13,318 nucleotides of DNA from Acidimicrobiaceae bacterium (GTDB taxonomy: Bacteria; Actinomycetota; Acidimicrobiia; Acidimicrobiales; Acidimicrobiaceae). Position numbers and translations under genes: made by a program. Under the pieces are notes generated by a model. It saw only the letters and a program-made list of their open reading frames with translations, made no database searches and was not told the DNA's origin. Shown here one piece after another: positions 1 to 6,215 of the stretch (positions are counted from its first letter, which is position 1; each line of letters starts with the position of its first letter). The stretch is from contig JABEUO010000054.1 of assembly GCA_013044415.1 (NCBI GenBank), forward strand, positions 1 through 13,318. The letters run 5' to 3'.

Positions 1-43
1 GGGAAGCGGCTAGGGAAGCGGCCCTAACCCCCTTTTCGTTCAT
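1..43 (-). CDS. Partial CDS, N-terminal 14 codons only (possibly tsaB)
   Basis: An ATG at 43..41 overlaps the TGA stop of tsaE in an ATGA arrangement, and the frame stays open to the window edge, reading MNEKGVRAASLAAS. A run of five G lies a few bases upstream inside the end of tsaE and could serve as a ribosome binding site. In actinobacteria the gene after tsaE is usually tsaB, the partner of TsaD and TsaE in t6A synthesis, or rimI. These 14 residues do not resemble the usual TsaB start, so identity rests only on position. The segment contains a 10-bp direct repeat (1-10 and 13-22) that encodes the repeated AAS. Too little is visible to name the gene. Confidence 0.4.
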   Translation of the reverse strand, partial: MNEKGVRAASLAAS

Positions 44-516
44 CGGGCCCCCTGGATTCTCCATAATGACCCAAACCTCTCGACGGAATCGTCTCTAATG
101 GTAAATTCCAAGATCCTGGACTCTGGGCCCTCCTCGGAAAGCTTGAACTCTACGACCACTACCGCATCGAGTTCTCCATTCGCCCTCTCCCCCCACTCGA
201 CGATTCCCACCGCTCCTGCGTCGAGCTCCTCGTAGATGCCGAGCATTTCCACGTCCGCTGGACCACTGGTGCGATACAGATCGCAATGCAGTAGGTCGAA
301 GCGTCCAACATAGCTCTTGACCATAAGGAAAGTTGGACTCGTAATTTGCTCGTGGATTCCTAGACCGCGCGCAAAACCCTGCGCAAAAGCAGTCTTTCCT
401 GCCCCAAGTGGACCACGAAGGTCGATCACATCCCCAGAAAGCACCCATCGAGCGAGACTCTCGCCTATCTGCCTAGTTTGGCTTACCGACGACGAATGTA
501 CTTCAATACTCACCAT
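40..516 (-). CDS. tsaE: TsaE, tRNA threonylcarbamoyladenosine biosynthesis ATPase
   Basis: Cytoplasmic P-loop ATPase that works with TsaB and TsaD to place threonylcarbamoyl on A37 of ANN-decoding tRNAs. The 158-residue product has the family's features in order: Walker A GPLGAGKT at residues 35-42 with Lys41, then the SPTF segment, the HCDLYR motif and VEWGER near residue 106. Length fits the family (about 150-160). The ATG at 516 lies 2 nt after the stop of the uracil-DNA glycosylase gene, and a GTG is the next codon, so the true start could be one codon later. Its stop overlaps the next ATG. Spacing suggests co-transcription with alr and udg. Identity is secure from motifs. Confidence 0.95.
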   Translation of the reverse strand: MVSIEVHSSSVSQTRQIGESLARWVLSGDVIDLRGPLGAGKTAFAQGFARGLGIHEQITSPTFLMVKSYVGRFDLLHCDLYRTSGPADVEMLGIYEELDAGAVGIVEWGERANGELDAVVVVEFKLSEEGPESRILEFTIRDDSVERFGSLWRIQGAR

Positions 517-518
517 AC

Positions 519-1076
519 CTAGGCGTCCGCCAATAGCCGGGCCTTTGCAAGATCAGCCCGCATCGCCGCCAATATCCCCGATCCGCCTCGCAGTGCCGCA
601 GCGGGGTGATAGGTCGGCACAAGTACGCGACCCTGCAAATCGAAGACCCGGGTTCTCATCACGCCAATACCATCGGTTACCCCTAGTAGTGCCCGCGAGG
701 CAACCGCACCCAGTGCCACGATCACCTTCGGGTCCACCAGTGCCACTTGTGACTTCAAGAATCCTTCACAGCTAGCAATCTCCTCGGGGAAGGGGTTCCG
801 GTTGTTGGGGGGTCGACACTTTACCGTATTGGCTATATAAACTTCAGTCCTGTCGAAACCGGTCTCCTGTACCATCAACTTTTCTAGGAGTTTTCCACTC
901 CGACCCACGAATGGGCGCCCAGCCAGATCTTCATCCTTGCCGGGACCTTCCCCGACAAACATCATCGTCGCATCCTGTTTTCCCTCGCCGAAGACGACAT
1001 TTGTTCGGCTATGGCATAGATCACATGCCATACAGAGCGCAGCCTTGGATGCGAGAGACTCGAGGCTAGGGTTCAA
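519..1076 (-). CDS. Family 4 uracil-DNA glycosylase (iron-sulfur type)
   Basis: Removes uracil from DNA arising from cytosine deamination, the first step of base excision repair. The 185-residue protein shows the family 4 signature: paired cysteines C18 and C21, motif GEGPGKDED at 42-50 with the catalytic acidic residues, C87 in the KCRPPNNRNP segment, C103, and HPAA with His157 near the C-terminus. The four cysteines are placed as in the [4Fe-4S] ligands of thermophile family 4 enzymes. It starts with TTG, overlapping the alr stop as TTGA, which implies translational coupling. Length is slightly short but nothing essential is missing. A UDG between alr and tsaE is not the order I recall for most actinobacteria. 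Family call is strong; in vivo specificity is inferred. Confidence 0.93.
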   Translation of the reverse strand: MNPSLESLASKAALCMACDLCHSRTNVVFGEGKQDATMMFVGEGPGKDEDLAGRPFVGRSGKLLEKLMVQETGFDRTEVYIANTVKCRPPNNRNPFPEEIASCEGFLKSQVALVDPKVIVALGAVASRALLGVTDGIGVMRTRVFDLQGRVLVPTYHPAAALRGGSGILAAMRADLAKARLLADA

Positions 1077-2242
1077 CGCGCCACCTCATTTTCGTGGATG
1101 GCCTGTGGATTACCAACCAGCACCCGAGGTACCCTACTACCGATCCTCGCTATCACTTCATATGAAATGGTCGACAACTTATCCGCCCATTCGTCTGCGC
1201 CGACGAACTCCCGTCCTTGCCTGCCAAGAAGAACTACTTCGTCCCCGACAACTATGTCAGACTCTTCGCCGAGGTCGACCATGAGTTGATCCATGGTGAC
1301 TACCCCAGCTAGCGGATAGCGCCGACCCCGAATAAGAACTTCGGTTTGTGCGTCAAAAAGCGCCCTAGGTACGCCGTCTGCGTAGCCTATCGGGACAGTT
1401 GCAATGGTCGAATCTACTATGACGGGCCTTTTAAGTCCATAAGAAACAGCTTCGCCGATCGCAATCCGCCTCAGGTGGACAACGCGTGCCTTGAGGGATA
1501 GCACTGGGCGGAGGCTGGGCAATGGAACCTGTGCGGAAGGTGGATATCCATAAAGTTCAATCCCCACCCTGACCATGTCGTACCTCGACGACGGGTACGA
1601 GATAGCCCCTGCCGAACTTGCGATGTGAGACAGCTTTGGGTAACACCCCACCGCGGCTAGCGCAAGTCTGGCAGCCTCAAAACGTTTCAGTTGCTCGAGC
1701 GTAAATGGTCTACCCCTCGCATCGTCGGCAACGGCTAGGTGGCTCCACAATCCGCCTATCGCCACATTAGAAAAACGTGCCACCTTTGCGATTTCGACTG
1801 CGTCGTCGAGGGATGCACCGGCCCTACCCATCCCGGTATCAAGGTGGATGTGGATCGACACCTGGGGTGCCTCGTCCCCCCAAATTCGATCCCTGGCGGC
1901 CGATACCTCCCACGCTAATTCCGGGTGGTCGATGGAGATGGTCAGACCCGATCTAAGGGCGTCTTCGACGTAGCGTCGCTCTGGCTCTAGAAGAAGAAGG
2001 ATTGGGGCTTTGATCCCACCTTCCCTTAGGGAAATCCCTTCTTCCAGTGTCGCAACTGCCAGCCAGCTCGCTCCGGCTAAAATCGCCGCCTTTGCAACTT
2101 CGGTAGCGGCGTGACCGTACGAGTTGGCCTTAACTACGGCACAGACCTCGCTCGGTGCAACGATACGAACTATTGACCTGGCGTTGTGATAGAGCGCATC
2201 CAAGTCCACCTCGGCCCATGCCGACCGACTCAGAGCTTCCAC
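1073..2242 (-). CDS. alr: Alanine racemase
   Basis: PLP-dependent enzyme interconverting L- and D-alanine, supplying D-Ala for peptidoglycan. In the 389-residue protein, the PLP lysine motif VVKANSYGH has Lys38 and Tyr42. Further family motifs follow: the glycine-rich HLDTGMGRAG region, the EAVSYG segment carrying the second catalytic tyrosine, TVPIGYADGVPRAL, TMDQLMVDLG, and the C-terminal ISYEVIARIGSRVPR. The GTG start at 2242 is preceded by GGAGG (complement at 2247-2251) four bases upstream, which supports this start; an ATG 11 bases earlier is out of frame. The stop overlaps the TTG of the UDG gene. The 82-nt gap before it could carry a promoter, but none is convincing. Confidence 0.97.
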   Translation of the reverse strand: MEALSRSAWAEVDLDALYHNARSIVRIVAPSEVCAVVKANSYGHAATEVAKAAILAGASWLAVATLEEGISLREGGIKAPILLLLEPERRYVEDALRSGLTISIDHPELAWEVSAARDRIWGDEAPQVSIHIHLDTGMGRAGASLDDAVEIAKVARFSNVAIGGLWSHLAVADDARGRPFTLEQLKRFEAARLALAAVGCYPKLSHIASSAGAISYPSSRYDMVRVGIELYGYPPSAQVPLPSLRPVLSLKARVVHLRRIAIGEAVSYGLKRPVIVDSTIATVPIGYADGVPRALFDAQTEVLIRGRRYPLAGVVTMDQLMVDLGEESDIVVGDEVVLLGRQGREFVGADEWADKLSTISYEVIARIGSRVPRVLVGNPQAIHENEVAR

Positions 2243-2324
2243 GTCGCCTCCATCTGATTCTTGTTCACCTCGACACCTATAACTAACAGGCTAGCGAGGG
2301 CTGGGTCAGTTGCACAAAGCGGAT

Positions 2325-3788
2325 TTAAATGATTCGATATGCACTCTGGTCAAGGTGCCAATCTTCCTTAATTCCCGCTAGTGCCCTCGGAATCTCCCTT
2401 ATCACACGCTCCGGCGAGGTTGAAAATCCGCCACAAAGCCGAGCCGACCTAGCGTGGACAAATGCGGCTGCTGCGGCTGCGTCGAGCGAATCTAGGCCCA
2501 TCGACAAAAAGCTACCCAAGATACCTGATAGCACGTCTCCAGATCCCGCAAAAGCCAATAGAGAATTTCCCTCAGCAACCACGACAACCCGGCCAGTGGG
2601 CCCAGCGACGACGGTCGGAGAACCTTTGAGAAGCACTGTCGCCGAAGTTGCTTTTGCCATGGCTCGTGAAGCAGCTATTAGGTCTGAATCTTCGTCGACT
2701 TTGAGACCATCGTTTCGGCCTAGGTAGTTGAACTCCCCAATATGGGGAGTAATGACGACCTGTCTGCTCTTTGCAAGGACTGAAGACTTGAGTTGGCCGG
2801 CGGAAGCGAAGGCCTTGATCCCATCGGCATCGACCACTACAGGTCGATCAGCGCCTGCGACAAACCTTCTGACCATATTTGAAATCTGTAGGGAATCACC
2901 AAGACCCGGTCCTATAACCGCTGACCCAAAGCGGGGGAGTTGATCGAGAAGCGGCGGAGCCCACATCCTTTCGATCGCTTGGACGACATATTGAGAGGGA
3001 AGCTGCTGGAGACTCTTCGCCTCGGTGTGAAGCACTACCATCCCACATCCGGCGGCAAACGCTCCTGAGGCCACCATTGTTGCGGAGCCCGCCATCGAAT
3101 CTGAACCGGCTACGACCATAACCGCCCTATTCCACTTGTGATCACCATGCCCACCCACGGGGAGTAGACCCTTCAGATCGTCCTCCTCGAAGAGATGGCA
3201 CTCCGGCTCATTTTGGTTCTTAAAGATCTCCTTCGGTCCACCATATAAGTCCCTAAGTACGAGCGAAATATCTCCAGATATACGCATTCCGTCGTTTTGG
3301 AGATGTCCGGGCTTGAGTGCCCCTATTACGACGGTCTCCTGAGCGACCAGTGATCCTTTTTTTTTCAATCCCGTATCAGAGTCCAGGCCAGACAGGATAT
3401 CGACCGCCAAAACCGGGACTCCCGAAGGTAATTTAGGGGGCTCGAATTCCCTTGAAAGGCCGGAGCCAAAGATCGCATCGACAAAAAGATCAGCTTCTCT
3501 CAGCCCGCTAACGTCGAGATCCTTCGCTACTAACTCTTCGAAGCCTATAATCCTCACCTTCGCCCCAAAGGCCGCAAGGTGCCCCGCCGCGGCAACTCCA
3601 TCTTTTCCATTATTCCCGGGACCGGCCAGAACCACGACCCTTCGACCATATAGGGAGCCACCGAACCTCTTCTCGACCCTCCTTGCGACCGAATATCCGA
3701 CGCGGTTGATAATTGCGTCCAAAGACCCAGTCTTTGCCAATTCCGAATCGAATTTTGCGACTTGGCCCGAATTGACGATTGGGATCAA
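2325..3788 (-). CDS. nnr: Bifunctional NAD(P)H-hydrate epimerase / ADP-dependent dehydratase
   Basis: Repairs hydrated NADH and NADPH: the N-terminal YjeF-type domain epimerises NAD(P)HX and the C-terminal ribokinase-like domain dehydrates it using ADP. N-domain motifs are GPGNNGKDG at 56-64, VDAIFGSGL and VDILSGLDSDTG. C-domain motifs are GGHGDHKWNRAVMVVAGS, GPGLG, VVDADG, ITPHIGEF, LKGSPTVV and the nucleotide loop AFAGSGDVLSG. Length (487) is normal for the fusion. The start is TTG at 3788, backed by a good Shine-Dalgarno site. Lys62 sits where glycine or alanine is more common. Codons 142-144 form an uninterrupted run of nine A, a potential slippage site. It lies downstream of acpS in the same direction. 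Confidence 0.93.
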   Translation of the reverse strand: MIPIVNSGQVAKFDSELAKTGSLDAIINRVGYSVARRVEKRFGGSLYGRRVVVLAGPGNNGKDGVAAAGHLAAFGAKVRIIGFEELVAKDLDVSGLREADLFVDAIFGSGLSREFEPPKLPSGVPVLAVDILSGLDSDTGLKKKGSLVAQETVVIGALKPGHLQNDGMRISGDISLVLRDLYGGPKEIFKNQNEPECHLFEEDDLKGLLPVGGHGDHKWNRAVMVVAGSDSMAGSATMVASGAFAAGCGMVVLHTEAKSLQQLPSQYVVQAIERMWAPPLLDQLPRFGSAVIGPGLGDSLQISNMVRRFVAGADRPVVVDADGIKAFASAGQLKSSVLAKSRQVVITPHIGEFNYLGRNDGLKVDEDSDLIAASRAMAKATSATVLLKGSPTVVAGPTGRVVVVAEGNSLLAFAGSGDVLSGILGSFLSMGLDSLDAAAAAAFVHARSARLCGGFSTSPERVIREIPRALAGIKEDWHLDQSAYRII

Positions 3789-3794
3789 TTTCCG

Positions 3795-3799
3795 CCTCC
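3795..3799 (-). promoter_or_regulatory. Ribosome binding site of nnr, deciding a TTG start
   Basis: On the minus strand GGAGG lies six bases before the TTG at 3788..3786. The reading frame begins at the expected N-terminus of the family, so this site supports TTG as the real initiator. Confidence 0.75.
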
Positions 3800-3852
3800 A
3801 GTTACCTTTAATACGTCGGTCGAGTCATCTGGGAAATGGTTGGCCAGAAAAT

Positions 3853-4254
3853 TCATCCTTTTGGTACCGCCCCTGGATCGACTAGCAGAGCACAAAAAGC
3901 GGTTGCGACAGTCTCACTATGAGACATCGAGACAGAACAGGATACCACGCCGAGTTCCAAGTAGGTCTCTAATGCACCTCCGGAGAAGCGAAGTATGGGC
4001 CCACCTGATGGGAGCCTCAATACCTCTATATCCCTAAAGCGAGCGCCTCGCATCCCCTTGCCTAGTGCCTTCATTGCCGCCTCTTTGGCACAAAAACGTG
4101 CTGCGAGGGCCCCAAATGGATTCGAGCGGGCAAGTGCAAATGAGATCTCTGATTCGAGAAAGAGTCGTTCTTTGAGCCTCGGGGTTCGCAGGATCGACTC
4201 TCTCATCCTGTTTACCTCCAAGATATCTACACCGGTCCGTATGCTAACCACCAT
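3853..4254 (-). CDS. acpS: Holo-[acyl-carrier-protein] synthase
   Basis: Transfers 4'-phosphopantetheine from CoA to a serine of acyl carrier protein, activating fatty acid synthesis. The 133-residue protein has the family pattern: TGVDILEVNRM with metal-binding Asp10, then the RFCAKEAAMKALGKG helix carrying the second metal-ligand Glu, and the VSMSHSETVATAFC strand near the C-terminus. I chose the ATG at 4254. A TTG one codon earlier and a GTG one codon later are alternatives, and none has a clear Shine-Dalgarno site. It is separated from nnr by 64 bases and from the LysR gene by 66-69 bases. The nnr neighbour is common in actinobacteria. Confidence 0.93.
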   Translation of the reverse strand: MVVSIRTGVDILEVNRMRESILRTPRLKERLFLESEISFALARSNPFGALAARFCAKEAAMKALGKGMRGARFRDIEVLRLPSGGPILRFSGGALETYLELGVVSCSVSMSHSETVATAFCALLVDPGAVPKG

Positions 4255-4293
4255 CAAGAGGATAGAGGATCGGGTAGAAAAAGATCGCCCGAA

Positions 4294-4311
4294 GACGACT
4301 AATGCGTCGTC
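4294..4311 (-). other. Small inverted repeat between the LysR gene and acpS
   Basis: GACGAC and GTCGTC arms of 6 bp flank a 6-nt loop, just after the LysR stop in the transcribed direction. A run of five T on the minus strand comes 11 bases later (4278-4282). This is too far away and the stem is too short for a standard intrinsic terminator, so it may be a weak terminator, a processing hairpin or chance. Confidence 0.3.
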
Positions 4312-4323
4312 GAAATTGACCCG

Positions 4324-5217
4324 CTACCCAATATCGCCGTGTCCAAGGAGGGTCAAGAAATTACGTGCTGGAATCGACAGGGTTCCCGGGTGAAACGCAA
4401 CCCGGTAACCCCTCGAGATCGTGGGCAGCCCCTCCACCTCCAGGAGCAGCAAGCGCCCCTCTAGGATCTCCCTTCTAACCGCCCTTGAAGACAAGAACCC
4501 GGCACCAAGCGAACTCAATATTGCCTCCTTCACTCCTTCGCCACCCGCAATCTCAAATCCGACTTCGAAGGGAATCTCGGCATTAGTCAGCGCCATCTCG
4601 GCGACATTTCTGACACCAGACCCCTTCTCCCTCCAGACCATAGGCAGATCAGCCAGGTCACCTTTGAGAAAGGTTCTTCCATGAACCGACACAAAGTCCT
4701 CTGACGCTACCAGAAGGAGTTCGTCGCCCTCAATTGCAACCTCGGCTAGTCCATCGGGCAGTGCCAACCTTGGGGACTCAAAGATGCCGAGCTCGGCATG
4801 CCATGAGGCAACATCCTCAACGACCTGCTCGGAATTACCAGACCTCAACTCGAGCTTTACACCTGGATTCTCGGCTCGATACTTCACCATCAAGGCTGGC
4901 ATGACAAAGGCGGCGACGGTGTTCGATGCTGCGGTGGAGAGGATCCCACCGAGGCCCTTGGAAAGACTGGCTAGGTAATCTAGCACCGAACGGTAAGACC
5001 GAAGCAGCAAAGCTGATCGTTCTGCTAACGCCATGCCTGCGGTGGTTAATTGGACCCCATGACCCCTGCGAACATGAAGTCTTTCGCCTAGCGCCTCAGA
5101 GAGCTGCTTTAGCTGCTGTGAAACGGCTGGCTGTGAAAGTCCAAGCTGATTAGCCGCTTCAGAAATACTCTCAGTTTCGGCGACCACGGTGAGCGTTATG
5201 AGATAATTTGCATCCAC
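4324..5217 (-). CDS. LysR-type transcriptional regulator
   Basis: DNA-binding regulator of the LysR family. From the GTG at 5217 the protein is 297 residues and begins MDANYLITLTVVAET, the usual LysR register. The winged helix-turn-helix follows at about 18-50 (SEAANQLGLSQPAVSQQLKQL). The effector-binding domain begins near residue 85 with the AASNTVAAFVMPALM segment and a GNSEQVVEDV stretch reminiscent of the CysL/CbbR subgroup. An upstream GTG at 5247 would add 10 residues unlike the family's start, so I prefer the shorter form; neither has a strong ribosome site. It follows the HAD gene in the same direction across an AT-rich gap. The target and effector cannot be read from sequence. LysR regulators commonly bind near their own promoter. 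Confidence 0.9.
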   Translation of the reverse strand: MDANYLITLTVVAETESISEAANQLGLSQPAVSQQLKQLSEALGERLHVRRGHGVQLTTAGMALAERSALLLRSYRSVLDYLASLSKGLGGILSTAASNTVAAFVMPALMVKYRAENPGVKLELRSGNSEQVVEDVASWHAELGIFESPRLALPDGLAEVAIEGDELLLVASEDFVSVHGRTFLKGDLADLPMVWREKGSGVRNVAEMALTNAEIPFEVGFEIAGGEGVKEAILSSLGAGFLSSRAVRREILEGRLLLLEVEGLPTISRGYRVAFHPGTLSIPARNFLTLLGHGDIG

Positions 5218-5380
5218 TCGCCTAGCGGTATCTTGGGTATATATCACTTAATCAAAATACATTACAAACCAATAGGTAACTCCAAAAAATGAAAACTAAA
5301 TCTAAATATCAAAAGACTCACCCTACTTCAAGTGGATAATTGAATCAATTGGAGTGGGTTATTTGATCGACATTAGTCCA
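5218..5380 (-). promoter_or_regulatory. AT-rich intergenic region with dyad and direct repeats, probable LysR control region
   Basis: About 160 bases, clearly richer in A and T than the surrounding genes, separate the HAD stop from the LysR start. An odd-centred perfect dyad AATTGA-A-TCAATT lies at 5338-5350. An imperfect 15-bp direct repeat starts at 5331 and again at 5353 (AGTGG followed by a T/A-rich tail), a 22-bp spacing or about two helical turns. AT-rich composition and repeats fit a promoter and operator for the LysR gene. I cannot fix -35 and -10 boxes with confidence. Confidence 0.5.
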
Positions 5381-6109
5381 TCAATTACTCCGCTTTTGCT
5401 GAATGCAGGCGGTCGCAAAATCCGCCATCGAATTGAATCTCCAGTCAGGCTCTACGCTGCCCTGCGGAGGTGGCGTAGCCCCCCACCCGCTCAAATGTGC
5501 CCGACGATCGATCCACACTGAACTCAAACCAACACTCTTCGCCGGAAAATGGTCATGGAAAAGGCTTTGTGCAACATGGAGGATTCGGTCTTTCTCAATC
5601 CCCAAATAGGAAAGCTTCTCAATAAGAAGCTGAAAGTTAGCTGAATTCGGCTTGTAGCTTCCAACATCATCTGCCGTGATTACCAAGTCAAAATTAGTCC
5701 CTAAAAGCTCGTTACTGCGACTAAATGAAATCCGATCGACGTTCGACAGAATAATCAGCTTGTATTTCTTGCTGAGTAGCTTTAGCGCTTCCACTGAGTC
5801 TGAAAAGGGGGGCCAGTCACCCACCGAGCTAGCCAGTTCTGCTGCTTGCTGATCGGTTATTTTGATTCCGAGTTCGTCAGCCACCAAAAAAGCACACTCT
5901 CGTAAAATCTCGGTATAGCTCGTTCGGGGTTTGGCCGACTGGACCATCGATTCATGCGCCGCAAAAGCGGAGAGAATATCCTCCCTATCTAGAGCGACCC
6001 CGAGGGGTTGTGGCCACCCAGCTATCACCTTGGTTATTCCGGTTTCCCAATCGATCAGTGTGCCGTAGCAGTCAAAACTTAGCGCCTCGAAACTATCGAA
6101 ACTTGCCAT
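5381..6109 (-). CDS. HAD-superfamily hydrolase, type II haloacid dehalogenase-like
   Basis: Cytoplasmic hydrolase of the HAD fold, 242 residues. Motif I is FDCYGTLIDW with nucleophile Asp13, motif II LSNVD with Ser122 and Asn123, motif III SYKP with Lys153, and the C-terminal motif HVAQSLFHDHFPAKSVGLSSVWIDRR includes Asp186. This last motif and WPPFSDSVEAL are typical of proteins annotated haloacid dehalogenase type II. The SSN-type motif of characterised L-2-haloacid dehalogenases is replaced by QSLFHD, so true dehalogenase activity is doubtful and a phosphatase role is possible. The ATG at 6109 has GGAGGAG (complement 6112-6118) just upstream. It lies 106 bases after glmS and before the LysR gene, which may be functionally linked. 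Confidence 0.85.
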   Translation of the reverse strand: MASFDSFEALSFDCYGTLIDWETGITKVIAGWPQPLGVALDREDILSAFAAHESMVQSAKPRTSYTEILRECAFLVADELGIKITDQQAAELASSVGDWPPFSDSVEALKLLSKKYKLIILSNVDRISFSRSNELLGTNFDLVITADDVGSYKPNSANFQLLIEKLSYLGIEKDRILHVAQSLFHDHFPAKSVGLSSVWIDRRAHLSGWGATPPPQGSVEPDWRFNSMADFATACIQQKRSN

Positions 6110-6135
6110 CGCTCCTCCATTTTGGGATCAAAGGC

Positions 6136-6153
6136 TCGATCCAAGTGGATCGA
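6136..6153. repeat. Perfect 8-bp inverted repeat between glmS and the HAD gene
   Basis: TCGATCCA and TGGATCGA flank AG, giving an 18-bp dyad 27 bases upstream of the HAD start. A second small dyad, AGCGA-AAAA-TCGCT, lies at 6157-6170. Neither is followed by a T run on the transcribed strand, so they look more like an operator or weak RNA hairpins than an intrinsic terminator. Confidence 0.4.
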
Positions 6154-6215
6154 CCAAGCGAAAAATCGCTAACTTCCAAAGCCAGCGAATCGCAAAACTC
6201 AAATTCCACCATCGC

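Noticed and set aside
1..22. Tandem repeat or mobile element end at the left edge
   Set aside because: Two 10-bp copies with a 2-base spacer fall in an open frame and encode a repeated AAS; this is insufficient for a repeat array or element terminus.
317..775. Plus-strand open frame of 152 codons across tsaE and udg
   Set aside because: It lies antisense to two recognised genes, has no family features and looks like a shadow of codon usage. Other plus-strand frames, such as 9218-9673, 7701-8132 and 8491-8871, were rejected for the same reason.
4270..4323. Rho-independent terminator after the LysR gene
   Set aside because: The 6-bp stem is weak and the T run begins 11 bases after it, so it was listed only as a small inverted repeat.
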